A DNA stretch of 64,000 nucleotides from Cardiocondyla obscurior (Eukaryota; Arthropoda; Insecta; Hymenoptera; Formicidae), in contig NC_091867.1 in the NCBI RefSeq assembly GCF_019399895.1, forward strand, positions 3,286,001 to 3,350,000, written 5' to 3'. Below, piece by piece: positions 52,101 through 64,000 of this stretch; within the stretch, counting starts at the first letter, position 1, and each line of letters starts with the position of its first letter. The position numbers and the translations under genes are program-made. The notes under the pieces were generated by a model. That model saw nothing but the letters and a program-made list of their open reading frames with translations, did no database searches and was not told where the DNA came from.

Positions 52101-53309
52101 GCTGACAGGAAATCAGAGGTGTATGAATGGGTTGTCTGACAGTGTGAGTGCCGTTGGTGACGTAAAGCCTCGGCCCTAGTAAGCCTCTGAGATTCTGCGT
52201 GCAGGTCTGGGAATTCCGTCGTTCCGGCGAACAGGAAGCGGAAGCTGTACCCTCGCTGTCGGAGTTTATGCTACTAGGCGGTGTAGGCGGTAATCCCTGT
52301 CTCGACGCGTGCAAGGCTGCTTCTTTTTCCTCGCAGACACGGCTGTACTCTTCCATTTTTATCTTCTGAAAGTTTTCGAGTTAAATAAATCATTGAAATC
52401 TCTTGTTTTAAGATAATATTCTTGTAGAGGTACTTTTCAAAGTTTCTTCAAAGACGAATAATGTTGATTATTTTATCGGTCAAGAATGTTAGGCATAATA
52501 TTGATTTAAGATACCTGATAGTATTCTTCGTCGTCCTCTTCGCTGTCACTCGCATGCGAGATATGGATTTTGGGAAGATGAAGACTCTGTGGCGAAACCA
52601 TTGTTATCGAGCTCGTATCGTCCACCATATCGCAATTTGGTTGACAAGGCGCGCAGGGACTTGCCGGCGCGCTAATAGGTTCGTCCTTGATTTCAGTATA
52701 CTTGTTATCTTCAGGTACTAGATTGTTTCTCTTGAGAATTACGCTCGAGGTAGATGATGACGTCAAGGATGACGACGACGACGATTCGACGCGGTTCGAA
52801 GTAGTGCTTATCGAAATAGCCGGAAAACATTCCTCTTCCATATCTGAAATAATATTTCGGCGATAATTTCTTTGTCCCTGAAAGTCTCTCGGGAATTAGT
52901 ATTATGGGAAAAGATAACGATTCGTGAAGTGTAAAGTTATCTGCTGTTAGCCTTTCCTCGAAAGTTTGCCGAACGGTATTGTTTTCTTACCATCGATTCT
53001 GTCGCGGATGTCGAGAGACTTGTGATCCAGGTTAGCGAAATCAATCGAGGAACTGGTGATCGCTGTGGAAGTGCCAACTGCACCGGAGCCTGAATTCGGC
53101 GTGAAGGGATTATCTCCTGGTGTTGCGGGGCTCGGAGGAGGACTGGGTGCCAGCAGGCTATAGCTATGCTCAGACTTTATCGGTCGCGGTCCACCAAGAG
53201 CTGCATCTGTCATTAGGCGGTCTCTTCCGAGTATCACCTTGTTTTTCAGACACAATGCGTTGCCCCATTCCTCTTCTTTGATGCTCATTAAAATATCCTG
53301 ATTGAGAAA
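49169..53309 (-). CDS. CrebA: CrebA, CREB3-family bZIP transcription factor (start not found)
   Basis: Nuclear factor that in Drosophila raises expression of secretory-pathway genes in glands and epidermis. Five exons seen, high to low: 53309-52991, 52843-52515, 52365-52099, 52008-51868, 49354-49169, giving 413 aa that align with fly CrebA from its N-terminal third. Landmarks: RPIKSEHSYSLL, MEEECFPAIS, a Ser/Thr/Pro-rich activation region, RQPIHTPLISCQP, then LTLTEEEKRTLIAEGF and the bZIP. The basic region is split by an intron: EEKSLKKIRRKIKNK | ISAQESRRKKKEYMDGLERR, followed by the leucine zipper ending LLQLQQS. There is no transmembrane segment after the zipper, unlike vertebrate CREB3L proteins; I recall fly CrebA also lacks one. 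The first exon (the fly protein begins with an acidic Trp-containing motif) is not in 53310-64000 as far as I can see, so the gene probably starts beyond the right edge. The 2.5-kb last intron carries plus-strand splice-like exons. Confidence 0.94.
50469..50523. repeat. Minisatellite, five 11-bp units
   Basis: Five consecutive copies of consensus GCGGAATACGT, with one to three changes in the first, third and last units, inside the large CrebA intron in a GC-rich patch. Confidence 0.85.
50530..51701 (+). ncRNA. Putative multi-exon antisense transcript, includes element Y
   Basis: Inside the last CrebA intron, on the opposite strand, four exon-like blocks have canonical borders in order: up to 50689 (donor GTAAGT), 50898-50944 (acceptor tttttgcgcag, donor GTAAGT), 51247-51562 (acceptor tctgtttag, donor GTAAGT) and 51659-51701 (acceptor ttttttgttacag, donor GTGAGT). 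Intron sizes would be 208, 302 and 96 bases. No long ORF begins with Met; one frame of exon 3 is open from 51426 and continues through exon 4 (...GPGRASCFSGA...), so coding use further right cannot be excluded. The last 78 bases of exon 3 plus exon 4 are the element related to X at 35.0-35.3 kb. The first exon's left end is unknown. Confidence 0.4.
51485..51701 (+). other. Exon-like element Y, related to element X at 35 kb
   Basis: Segment a is 51485-51562, the gap 96 bases, and segment b 51659-51701 (43 bases; 44 in X). The shared core of segment a includes CTGAG, GGAGGA, GGCCC, GGGCATCCTGC and TCAGCGGAGCAA at matching spacing. CAGCGGAG (51545-51552) is complementary to CTCCGCTG (51679-51686), as in X. 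In one frame two of the differences between X and Y are silent (Pro and Arg codons in GPGRASC), but X meets a stop shortly after. Confidence 0.5.
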
Positions 53310-53593
53310 CTGCAAAGCGACGAAGTATTTGTTGAATAAAAAAAAAACTTTATTAATTAGGCTCCTACGTTAAATTTTAAATTACATCTAGATAAATTAA
53401 TTTACCGTCACGATTTTGTTTCACATTTTAAATTAAATATTATTTTCTTAAACAATTTATTTATGCAGAATATTTGGAATAGATAATTAAAATTTGGAAG
53501 TATTTTACTCGTTTTAAAAATAACACAAGATATAGATACGAAGAAGTGTATGTATATTCATTTGACGTTAACATTATTATCTTATTACTGTTA

Positions 53594-53860
53594 TCGGGAA
53601 TTATTTGCGTCTCCAAAAGTTCTACGATGGTCGATCGGCGGCTCGAGTAATGTACAAGGAATACGAGACGAATTCGAGTTTTACGTAAAATTTCATTCTA
53701 AATGTAACGTGACGCGAATCAATCAATTCATCGGGAATTATTTGCGTCTCCAAAAGTCCTACGATGGTCGATCGGCGGCTCGAGTAATGTACAAGGAATA
53801 CGAAACAAATTCGAATTTTACGTAAAATTTCATTCTAAATGTAACGTGACGCGAATCAAT
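53594..53860. repeat. Tandem duplication, 137-bp period
   Basis: Copy 1 (53594-53723) and copy 2 (53731-53860) are 130 bp each, separated by seven bases. They start TCGGGAATTATTTGCGTC and end GACGCGAATCAAT, and differ at about four positions, so the duplication is recent. It lies upstream of the first recognised CrebA exon. No transposon ends are visible. Confidence 0.92.
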
Positions 53861-56800
53861 AGAGAGGCGACATCCGCGGTTGTCAATGGTTGCCGCCCGT
53901 CTCGCGGCAAGGTGTCAAGGACCTCGTGTGCTTCTAAAATTATACGCGAGCGTTCCGCGAGCGGTCACACGTAAGTGAAGGAGAAGGGCGCTTAAGTCGA
54001 GTGGTCAAGTTGAAGGTCGGCCGTTACCCGAGTCCGCGAGTTGGCTGGTAGCAACGACTGCGTCTGCCGATCTTCGGCCGGGCCGACCCAGCAATGCGGA
54101 ACCCGGTCCCAAGGTCAAGATAGACCTTTTCGTATTACGCTAACGACGCCGTAGCTACCAGCTATTCAGCTTTGCGCTTCGCTGCCACCTCGCGTAGTTG
54201 GCATGTACGCACGGTTCTCTTCCGACCGCGGACTTCCCCGTTATGCACGGTTTGCTCTGTATAAGCAAATCCGGCAGTGGAATAATGTTCGAGCGATTAG
54301 ACCGACGCTTTGTCCGACGTCGCGTGTTGTTAAGAGCTCAACAAAATTTTTCTCGTGCCAGAAGCGTGAGATGTGTTCCAAAGCGACCTCCGATACTACA
54401 TTCCGCGACGCCACTTATTAACATTTTTTTTCTTTTTTAATTAATTCCGAAATAATTATTTCACGCCGACTAGATATTTTACGCTACTGTTATTTTCAAG
54501 TCGTTTTCATTCAGGTTTTTAAGTGTCTACCTTCGTCTCAGTATTTTTTTTATTCCTTGTCTTCGTTATTCACTTCGTGGTCCCCCTAATTTAGACGGGA
54601 ATGCAGCAATTTCCCGCAAGTGGGTAATTAGTTACAATAGAACCATTAGTAACCAACAACCCGGAACTTAAACCTCGCGAGTCGTCTTTGCTTTCTTCTG
54701 TTGCTCTCTTATTTCCATTACATAAATTTTTCTCGCGAAGGTTTGTCATTACCGACCAGCATCCTTAGTATTATAATTCTTCACGTGCTGGTAGCAATTA
54801 AAAAAAGAAAAAAAAAGAAATCCGGGAAATTTACCGTGTTCAGTCCACACAAAAAAAAAAGAACCGTTTTGTTCGAGAAAAATGAAATCGTTTTTGCGTG
54901 CCAATTAAAGCCGCGTCTTATTATTGATCCGCGAAATAAAAATCTACCGGCTGCAGCAACGCGGAAGTCGTTTTCGCAAGGTCACGGCGCCGCTCTTCCT
55001 TTTCCTGTTCTCGCCGCTCCTTTTCGTCCTTTTGCCCTACGTCGTCGTTTTCCGTTATGCTCTGGTCGCGCGGCCGACACTTATCTCCCATCCTTCCACG
55101 TCTCACTTCCGGCGGAAGCACGTCCGTAACGGGCGATCCTTCTCGTTCTTTTAGGCGATACGCCGGAGGATACACGTGCGTCCTTTTTTCACGATCGCCC
55201 ATTCGCGACTTTAAATACACGGGTGCTATCATATTCACGCATTTATTAACTGCGTTTAAACTCTTCACGCGCGTTTTTCGCGAACTAGAGAAATGTGTAT
55301 ACGTACAATTTACAGATTCGTTCGTGCGAATCGTCGTATAAAAATTTTCTTAGCATAATAATAACTCGAGAGATATGATTTTTCCGCGCCGATGCAACAT
55401 CCAGCAATTTTCTTCGGATAGCGAAAAGCTGTATGACCTTTTCAACATTTATACTATTTTTATCGTGCAATTCTATTTCCGAGTGGATAGATTTATGGGC
55501 GATGCTCCTTCGCCGTCGGATGCGCTTTATTAATCGTAAATCCGTTAATTTCCTCCGAGACAGCACTTGATCCTCGACCCTCAAATAATCAACTTTAATA
55601 ATAAATATAAACTAAACTTATCTAACGTTACTCCCAGATAGAACGTATTAAAAAATTCAATATCTACAGCTTATACATATATAGGATTCCATTTAATCTA
55701 ATCTTTTGTAAATAAAGTTATCCGACTTAACGTTGAGTTTGTTAAAATAAATTACACACATACTATCAGGGAAGTAATGATGTAATAATCACCTTATTAA
55801 TAAATCAACCGCGACCACGTAATTAATTAGGTTTGTCAAATCGTTCTTTATTATTATTGGCTTATCCTCCCAGTAGTAGGTATTTCCGCCGGAGAAGAGG
55901 CCGGAGGGCCGGCGTCTCTGTGTTCCTCCCGGGCAGGAATTCCGATTGAATTTCTCCGTCGCGAAATTGCAACGTAGCGATTGATATTAACTAACTGCGG
56001 CGCAACACGGGAAGTGGATCTAGCGCGCGGGGGGACTCGGCAATTTTCGCGGCGAGTTATTTCGCTACCGCGGCATTATCGTTTCGTCCTTCCAGCTGTT
56101 TCACGAGAAATCGCGGGTGCCCGTGCAATCGCCGCGATTGCTCATTTTCACAAGAACGATTATTATTGCACGCCTCGCTGTTACTACAGGCGTTATTAAT
56201 ACCGCGGCTAACTAATTGAGGGAAGATAAGGGACGACCGCGTACGTCTTGATCGTACTGTCCTGCGGCTTTTGTTTTTTAATTAGAATCGTATCAATGCT
56301 CTTGCTGCAAATAAAAGAAATAAAATAATCTTTTTTTTTCTCTCCTGTAAATTCAACTAAAAATTAATTTGTCTCTCTATCGCGTGGACCGTCAATTTTT
56401 CTACGAGCCCGTACCTATGTCGCGATCAGATGGGATTTAGCGGCGCGTTCGCGAGGTTATGCCGGTTATTAACAGAACTGACCTTTCCACTTGTCGGTTC
56501 GACGTTAAACTCCGGTGCACGGGTCGAAAAGCAATTGTGCGCCGGTGCATTGAAGACGCATACAGACGGAGACGCACTCGTGGGTAATGCACCGAAGAGA
56601 ATTGCAGTGGCATGTTCGAGCGGCGTTTCAAAAGCTGCGATATATATGAATGAGAAACGGGGACCGCATTGTGTACGTAATGCGAGGCAAAATTTCGTGC
56701 CAGCGCTTAAACATGCGTGACTCGTAATCGCCATTCGCACGCGTGGAGTCGTGAATAGCGAGACGTGAGTGTCGCGTTTAATTATTTTTTTTTTTATTCT

Positions 56801-59800
56801 TTTTTTTTATTATCTAGAACGAGGATTTTTGTACGCGAATATTACTGCCATGGATTTTACATGGAAGTGTAACGAAACCGCCAAGATAATAAAGCGATAA
56901 ATTCTCGCGATCGGCGCCGAGAGCTGCGGAAAGGAACGACGGTGTTCAGCACGATTTCGCTCGACATCTGTGCACGTCCCGGTCACGTTATCGTCGCCGA
57001 ATAGCAGCGCGAATTGCCAATAAAAAAAAAATCCGATAACGGTTTAACGATAAATTAACTCCTCGACGAAAACGCGGTCGTAAAAAGACGCGATTCAGGT
57101 TTTTGTTACGTCCGCGCCGGCATCCATATGTTGCACCTGATCCGTTTCGCGCTGGGCCACTTACGCGCTGAGAGAAAAATTTATTTTTGGCTTTGGCTAT
57201 ATAATTTTACGATATTTCGAACCGCAATCGAATCATTTATATTTGTCGTTAGAAATATTATAAAATTCTAACTGCATGTTTCTTTCGGTGCACCGGCGTT
57301 GAGTTTCGCGGTGTAAAAATTTGCGCTGTCGGTGCGAAAACGCCAGCGGGAAGGTCAACGCCACGTACCGAATATCTAATTACGCTAATGCGATAGTAAC
57401 CGAAACCTGAAATATCAATACGACTGCCGGCGGGAACACAAATATTTTCGCAACGTTACTATCGCCGCGAAAGGTACTATCCGTTATGTAGTGATTGAAG
57501 CGACGTTACTTCTTCTCGTGGTGATGAATTACCGGCGATATTAAAATTGTTCGCGAAGATTTGCGGCTATTAGCGTCTCTAACATATATGTACTAAACAC
57601 TCGATTAAATTGATTCGGTATGCAAATTCGTTATTAGAATGTATTGGTGTTAATCATTCCGTCTCAATGCAGGAGAAAATACTTGAAATGCTAATCAATC
57701 GAGAAAATATTTTACGACTTGATTCGCGCAAATATGAAGGTTTTCTTTTTATGAAAATACGATAAAACTTTTGTAATGTTTCTAAGAAAACGTTTTTTTT
57801 TTTTTTTTTTTTTTTTTTATTGAAACAAGTTGTCGTTGGCTTGTGTTGTATTTTATTTGGATAATCACGTATAATGTACGGTATTTCGTTTAATAATTTC
57901 TCATATACATAATTAATTTTATTAGGTTATTACGCGATGTAGATCTTGGTACACGTATTTGTGAATATTTTATCAGTGCGCGAATAAATTTCGCGTCCGT
58001 CTCGAGAATGTATTAGATCGGCCGAAGTAATCGCTATTTCTAACCGCGAGGACGGACTTCTCTATTGTAAAGGAATAGGTCAATCGTTCAGGATTTTGCC
58101 GGCAGGGGAGAGTATTTGAGCGGCGTCTGCCGGCCTCGCCGAAGTCACGAAAAAAGGTGAACGTCCTCGAGTTCCATCCCGTCACTTGGTCTATTCCCCA
58201 CCATGGTCGATGGCGAGCGACGACGCCGGCGACGACAAGTCTCTCTTTCTCTTTTTCTCTCTCTTGCGATGTACCGCCTTTACAACTCGTTTCAAAACCA
58301 GATCCCTTCGCGACAGGTAGCCGAGAAGTCGAGAAATTCTAGAAAGCTTCGGCTTCGATCGAGAAACGCCGATAGAATCGAATGATGCGTCTCCGAGCTA
58401 TTGCTTTTGAAAAATTCCGTGGATCGTTACGGAGGTAATTCGCGTCCGGCGAATTATCACTGCATCGAACCCGTCGAGCAGGATTTCTTTCGCAAAAAAA
58501 AAAAAAAAATCGTCAAATGGCATTTTGCAAGAGCAAACGTGAATAATTAGCTGGTACGTGGGTTAAATTTCAAGTTCGGTTTCAGTTCACTTTTAATTTT
58601 TACGTTTTAGTAAACTGCACTGCAACTGGCAGTCTCGCAATTAAGTATAAAAATACTTTTTGCGTAGATATAATTGTAGCGATTAAAATTTAATCCTGCC
58701 GCTTCAACGATTGGTAAATTGCGCAAGTATATCTGGATGAATCGCGAGCGTGTAATCGATGAATGGGCCGAATACCTTCGTGAGGGAGAATGGTGCTCAG
58801 CAAGGCGTATTTACGGTTCTCTTTCCCAGGATTACGAGCGTGTTCTCACGTACGACTTGGAATTATTTACGCGTCAGTCTTGCTCGTTTTCAAAAGAGAC
58901 GGGACAACAATTTAGCCGGCGGAATGTCCTGCATCTGTTCAAAATCAACAGGTAGTCCTACGCGGTCGATTATTCGCGGATTAAACAGTGTTACCTAAAA
59001 TAGAATATACTCTTCCAATTATAAATAAAATAAGAAAAACAAAGAAAAGAAAAATTGACTTAAATACTTATTTTTGCCGATACCAAGGTTTTACAAACTG
59101 AATAAATATTCGAGATAAAGCAAGAGTCAATTACGAGACGATATACATGTATAAGTAGTAAGTTTCGGAAATTGCGTGGCAACAAACGCGGTTAACGTAA
59201 TTGCGCTAAATACATACGTAATACAATTACGTCTGACGTTCGATAAATTTATTACTTCGCAACGCCGCGTCCAGAAATAGAACAATCAATGACGATAATT
59301 TTAATCGCATGCAGAGGGCCATTCTCCGGGCATACCTACAGCCTCGAGATATATCGTTCTATCGATTGGTATTCAAATCCGAGTGGTCAATAAAGGTGGC
59401 GAATGGCTATTGGATGATACAGCACTCGCGATAGAGTAAAAAGACCTAATCACGGAGCCAATTTCAATTACTGCCGCTGCCGGCCGTTACGGAAATACAC
59501 GGGAAAACCAGGAAAGAGTAACTTAATTAAGAAGTTTAAAATTGGTACGATTAAACGCCTCAAAATCTTAGGTTGGAACTTCAGGTTAGACCTTTAGAAC
59601 AGAAGGACTTAGAAACGGCGCTCTATACTCGAGGAGTTTAAGATACTTGCAAGTTGTTTCCCAAGTTTTAATCCGCCAAACATTTGAAGCAACCGTTGAA
59701 TATAGACATTTTCAATTTAATTTCGAATACATATTCAAACTTTCCAGCCGTGTGTGGTACGGTGATTAGCGGTATATTTAAAACACAATTGCGTATAATT

Positions 59801-61662
59801 AAAATCATTCGTGTAATTACGTGCACGTCTAAGTTAAAGTGGAAGACTCTTTTATGCAACTAATTAATAAACTTTATCGATAATTGGCAATTATACGCAG
59901 TATTCAGATCAATGGTTCATTATACAGTATTATATGTCAAGGATTGTAAATTGATAGATTTTCATTTGTCAGGTATTTTTATTAATCAGTTCGTTGGTAA
60001 AAATTGCAAAATATTGTTAACTTGCCGTTGAGATTATTTCACGCGGTGCACGTTTCGCAAATAAGATAGGAAATTCCGCGAATACGTGCTTCATTTAAGA
60101 ACGTCGAAGAATTTGATTATGTTATTTATTTACGCGGCGTGCACAAGACACATTTTGCGAAGCAAAGCACGAGCAAAGTTCTCCGGCGCGTCAACTCGTG
60201 CTTGGTGTTCAGGCTCACGTTTTGGCCGCTCGTGACACGCATCCACGTGCGGCGCGCATAGAAAAGCATAGTTAAAGAATTGGTGCCGCAAATATACGAC
60301 GTTATCAATTAGGTCAAACGCACACAGAGCTAGACGAGAAATCAGTTCGTAAGTGGTTTTGAAAAGGGCGACGCGGTGGAAGACGGAAAAGTCGGAGAGG
60401 CGGCGCGCGATGGCGGGCGCAGCTGATAAGAGCTTATCAGCGTGCGCGTAACTATTCAACACGAGTGATTCGCCGGGCCACTGTTTCGTTTTATCGTTGT
60501 CGTTATACCTGCGGGCAAATCGCTTGCGTCTGCACGTCCGATAAATGCGCGTTGCTTAAAAAAAATATTAAAAAAAAAAGAAAAAGAAAGAAAAGAAAAG
60601 AAAAAGAAAAAAAAGCTGCAACTGGCCACTTGCATCACCGGTTATGCGAGTGGCTTATCCGAGATGAGCGCCGGATTTGGAGTAAGACGGGTTTGGGTTC
60701 GCCACTAAGATCCGCTATCTCTAATGGGTATTTTACGTGAGTTTAATAGAGAGTCGAACCGAAGATGAAATAAAAAAAGTTAGCTTGTTACTTTCAATAA
60801 GAACACAATGAGTAAAAAACGACACCGAGGTTTCCTCATCTTTTGAATGTCTTTATTTTAAAAGGTTTTAAAACTTTTAAAAAATTTTCTATCGTAAACT
60901 TTTTATATATTTTCTACAATTGCTTATCAAAATTCCGTTTATGACGCCCTCAAGGGCGTCTACGCCGATAATCCGTATCGCGTATAATATGAAACGAGTT
61001 TAATACAGCTGCGAGCTCGCCTAAGGGGCGGCGAGCAGCAGCGGACTGTTACCGTCTTAAATAACGCGCAGCGATGACATCGGTGAGACCTACATAGATG
61101 AAATCAAGATTCATCGTGCGCCGGAATACAATTGCACTCGAGAGGAACGCGTACATTTTTGCGGTGAAAGAACGCCAGCGGTCCGGAAATAATTCCTAGA
61201 TCATCCATCTTCAGGGCGCGATTAACGACGGCAACGATCGAGAAAAAAAAAATGCAAGACCTCAAAACGGAAAAAACGTGCTCGAAGAACGCAACGCCTT
61301 TCGCCGCCTCGCTTCTCTTTCGTTGATAACGATATTAACTCACGAAATCTCTCGGTACACCTCTTATCTCGGTACAACTGCATTCGAAAAGCGCGAGTAT
61401 CTACGGATCCCACGAGAAGAAAAGCACGACATGCGGAATGAGCCTCTAATCGCCCGAGTGTCTGTAATCGCGCCGGTTTTATCTCTTTCCTCTGATAGAA
61501 GTAGTAGGCCCGCTGATAACAGTAGGAAGCTAAATGGATTTCTGAAGTCTCTCGGTATTAAATTTTCAAGACAAACTACCGGGAGAAAGAGCACAATCTA
61601 TTCTGTGACGCAATCCCAGTCGGCAAACTGTCGGCCGGAGGAATGCCGGACGCGATACTTAC
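53861..61662. other. Probable CrebA 5' intron or flank, no exon proved
   Basis: Alternating AT-rich and GC/CpG-rich patches (about 53.87-54.4, 54.95-55.2, 55.88-56.25 and 56.4-57.5 kb). Frames of up to 142 codons exist, but none shows a family match, and several are basic low-complexity translations of purine tracts (for example 60564-60617). A T26 run lies at 57793-57818. An 8-bp-stem hairpin (GACGCCCT/AGGGCGTC) is at 60942-60960. Confidence 0.5.
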
Positions 61663-61698
61663 GCCCTGTTGGTTCGACGTCATCGCTATTTTCTGCAT
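61663..61698 (-). CDS. Weak candidate for an alternative CrebA first coding exon
   Basis: The minus strand has ATG at 61698 followed by MQKIAMTSNQQG and then a near-perfect donor (GGC|GTAAGTATCG). The phase is zero, which would join in frame to the CrebA exon at 53309 (FLNQDIL...). Nothing in the twelve residues resembles the conserved CrebA N-terminus, so this is only a phase-compatible possibility. Confidence 0.15.
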
Positions 61699-61749
61699 CG
61701 GTATTCGATGCTCCCGTTAACAAAAATATGCGAGATATTCGTTTCTAAA

Positions 61750-64000
61750 ATTTAATTTTATTTGAATGTTACATTTAATGAAAAAAAGCTTTCCGATGTT
61801 TCACACACGAATAAAAAGGACCTGTAAACCGAAGAATTCATAGATAACATTGCACGCGAGTAGAAAGAGAGAGAGAGAGAACAATTTCTCGCGCGTGCGA
61901 GTGTGCGCGAAAGAAAAGTTTACGGTTACGCATGTACAAAGGTGGAATCCCGCGTCTAACGGTGTTACGCGAACAGACGATAAGAACGCTAGAAACGGCA
62001 GGAATGCAACAATTGCATCCCGCGCGGGTCGGTCAGTTTTTACTCCGCGCTTGCAGCACACGTTCGAGAAACTCGAAATTATATTGCGCTACAACTCGAT
62101 CGGTCGTAAATTAATATTATATCTCTAATAGACGACATAAATCTTCTTCCTCATATTACGTCCATAAAAGTAGTTAGAAAGAACAGGCGAAAAAGTATCC
62201 TCGTCAGTTTGAAACGAGACGTTTATGACCCTAAAGAATCAAAGATCGTCAATCCAGTAGCTCCTCCGGCTAACTATTTCCGAGATCGACGCGATAGGAG
62301 CAGGCACGAGGAAGTCTCTCGGGACTTTCTTGCCCCGGTAGCCAATCGAACGCCGGCCACCGCTGTCGGATTTGATATAGATGTCGAAAGGTCACGCTAC
62401 GGTGATTTTCGTCGCGAATTCTTCCGATCCTTGCCTTCCTCCGCTCGCCGGCGCGGTCGGGCCGCGGCGCGCGGCGTAACGAAGAAGCGAACGAGGAAGC
62501 GAAGCGTGCAAACGAACGGGAAGCCGGGAAAAACAATAATTATTTTACGTGCCACGGTCGTTCGGAATTGTGCTGCGCACGGCGATAAGGAAATGTGCCG
62601 CTAGAAAATGAGCGATCGCCTGTAATTCGCGGTTCTTTTTTTTTCTTTTTTTCCTTTTTTTTTTCTCTCTTTCCCTTTTCTTTGAGAACGCTCGGCGCGA
62701 CGATGTCGCGAACCGAGGAGCTCAGGAGTTCCGCTCACCTGGGCGGAAAGCTTCGCCGAGGGGAGTTCTGCTTCGAGTTTGTTGTCCGAGATAGAAAGTC
62801 CGAAGATCGGCGCGACGTTCAAGACCGTGCTTGGGTTAACGACGTGCCGTCGTTTGCGAGAAGAAACACGCGTGGAGACGTATCGCGCGCCACCGAGCTG
62901 CCGGGTCATAAAACGCGCGCGATTCATCAGTGTCGCATGTATTATTTCCGCAGGTAGGTAGGATCTTCGAGCGTCAGGTTTCTTTGGCGAAAAGAAAAAA
63001 CCAAAAGAAATGATCCTACCCAAGAACCTATTAAATATGAAGAAAAAAAAAGAAAAAGAAATTAATCTTTGTTGGGAATTTCGTTCGGCAAAAACGAGAA
63101 AGAAAATAGTTTGAATTATGTATTCGTGTATAAAAGTAGCGCAGTCCAAGCGTTGCAAACGTTTCGACGTAGTCTCTAGAGGGGTCATTCATTTTTATAT
63201 AATATTTGCCAGGTGGAGGGACAAGTGTCGCAATATCGTCTCATTAGCATTGTGTATTCAACCTCCCACTCTTTGCGCCTGTATTTCCGGTATTGCGAGC
63301 TCGACATATTCCTACTTCCGGTTTTCGAGGCAACCAACCACGACTTTTCTAGCATACGGCCATTACTATGGTGATTATTGTGGGTGTTCTGCTGCGACAC
63401 TATGCTTATTTTTATCTTGTCTCCCTAATTAGATTAGATACGCAATCTATGTTATTGCTGTGCGTTAATTTTTCTTGATAAACGAAAGCTAATAAAGTTC
63501 TCGAACTGATTAAATTTATTTCTTTATTAAAACTAGTAATTAATTATTAATAATAAATGTTTTCTAAAATATTTTATTCTTAAACTAATTCGATTAGCCA
63601 ATAAATATCAACGTCGTGATAAAATAATGTTGCGGTAAAATCAATAAAGCGATTACTCGGGTCGGGATAAAATTACAGTATCGAGACGCTTCCTATTTCT
63701 ATAAGAAATATAATACCGTTTGTTTATGGTAACAATACGGTGTCAATCGACAAATTTTTTTTTCTCCCAGCACGTACCAAAGACACAATCAATATTTTCA
63801 TTATATACCGCGGGAAAATGACTTCCGTGGTATTTTTTTCCTAACACGTCCGGCTTCCCTTTTCACGCGAGGTCTCGAAACGAAAGCTCTCCCGTCGGGA
63901 GAGCTTCAGTTCAATTTTTATATTAATGGCACGCTGAGATACGACGATCAGATAAAATGCTAATACCGTATATGTATAATTCATGTAAATATGATACAAG
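61750..64000. other. Right-hand flank, no gene supported
   Basis: A GC-rich, CpG-rich patch at about 62.2-62.95 kb ends in a donor-like CGCAG|GTAGGT on the plus strand and may be an untranslated first exon. The frames across it on both strands (131, 120 and 195 codons) are mutually overlapping and not recognisable. Confidence 0.45.
63884..63906. repeat. Perfect 10-bp hairpin
   Basis: AAGCTCTCCC and GGGAGAGCTT are exact inverted copies separated by the three bases GTC. No adjacent gene is seen, so a role is unknown. Confidence 0.85.

Noticed and set aside
54921..55584. Two adjacent minus-strand frames (115 and 99 codons) considered as CrebA 5' exons
   Set aside because: They lack the conserved CrebA N-terminal motif, the frames are not co-linear, and the content is charged low-complexity sequence.
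58719..58998. Pair of overlapping plus frames of 78-79 codons
   Set aside because: No recognisable product and no splice evidence.
62601..63188. 195-codon open frame on minus
   Set aside because: Includes translated purine/pyrimidine tracts (poly-Phe, poly-Lys), with no family match.
1..64000. tRNA, rRNA, CRISPR or transposon genes
   Set aside because: Scanning by eye found no convincing cloverleaf, no rRNA segments, no regularly spaced repeat array and no transposase-like ORF; a covariance-model or repeat-library search could still find small elements.

Overview
The window is animal nuclear DNA, and the gene content is that of an insect. Short coding exons are separated by AT-rich introns with GT..AG borders, and the non-coding sequence is full of poly-A/T tracts and microsatellites. 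Four of the recognised genes (trpl, allatostatin-A, CrebA, amnionless) fit an insect. The allatostatin-A peptides end in FGI rather than the usual FGL; from memory that is typical of ants, so an ant or another aculeate hymenopteran is my best guess.

Layout. (1) 1-202, minus strand: 5' end of a secreted protein that runs off the window. (2) 2326-5811, plus: complete beta-coatomer (COPB1, 8 exons). (3) 12614-6403, minus: complete TRP-like photoreceptor channel (trpl, 17 coding exons, 1099 aa as I splice it); COPB1 and trpl converge tail to tail. (4) 14632-17290 and 20740-24991, plus: two tandem paralogues for secreted histidine/lysine/glutamate-rich proteins (259 and 1166 aa). (5) 25-39.9 kb: a long stretch without clear coding sequence. 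It holds a TATA-driven GC-rich candidate 5' exon near 28.6 kb, probably for allatostatin-A, and an unexplained conserved element on the minus strand at 35.0-35.3 kb. (6) 39981-40723, plus: allatostatin-A preprohormone (2 coding exons). (7) 42554-46222, plus: amnionless (6 exons). (8) 53309-49169, minus: CrebA (CREB3-family bZIP factor; five exons seen, start codon not found). Its last intron carries a plus-strand series of splice-like exons, one pair of which is related to the 35 kb element. (9) 53.3-64 kb: no convincing gene, probably CrebA 5' intron or flank, with a 137-bp tandem duplication and several GC-rich patches.

The genes are independent eukaryotic units, not an operon. COPB1 (vesicle coat) and CrebA (activator of secretory-pathway genes in Drosophila) both concern secretion, but nothing in the sequence suggests their closeness matters. 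The most interesting unexplained signal is the related element present at 35.0-35.3 kb (minus) and 51.5-51.7 kb (plus). Each copy has a near-identical core, splice-like borders of matching spacing, and complementary CAGCGGAG/CTCCGCTG arms. Next come the exon-shuffled histidine-rich gene pair and the TRP-style GWL C-terminus on trpl. All splice junctions were chosen by eye from GT/AG borders, reading frame and family knowledge; none was checked with transcripts.
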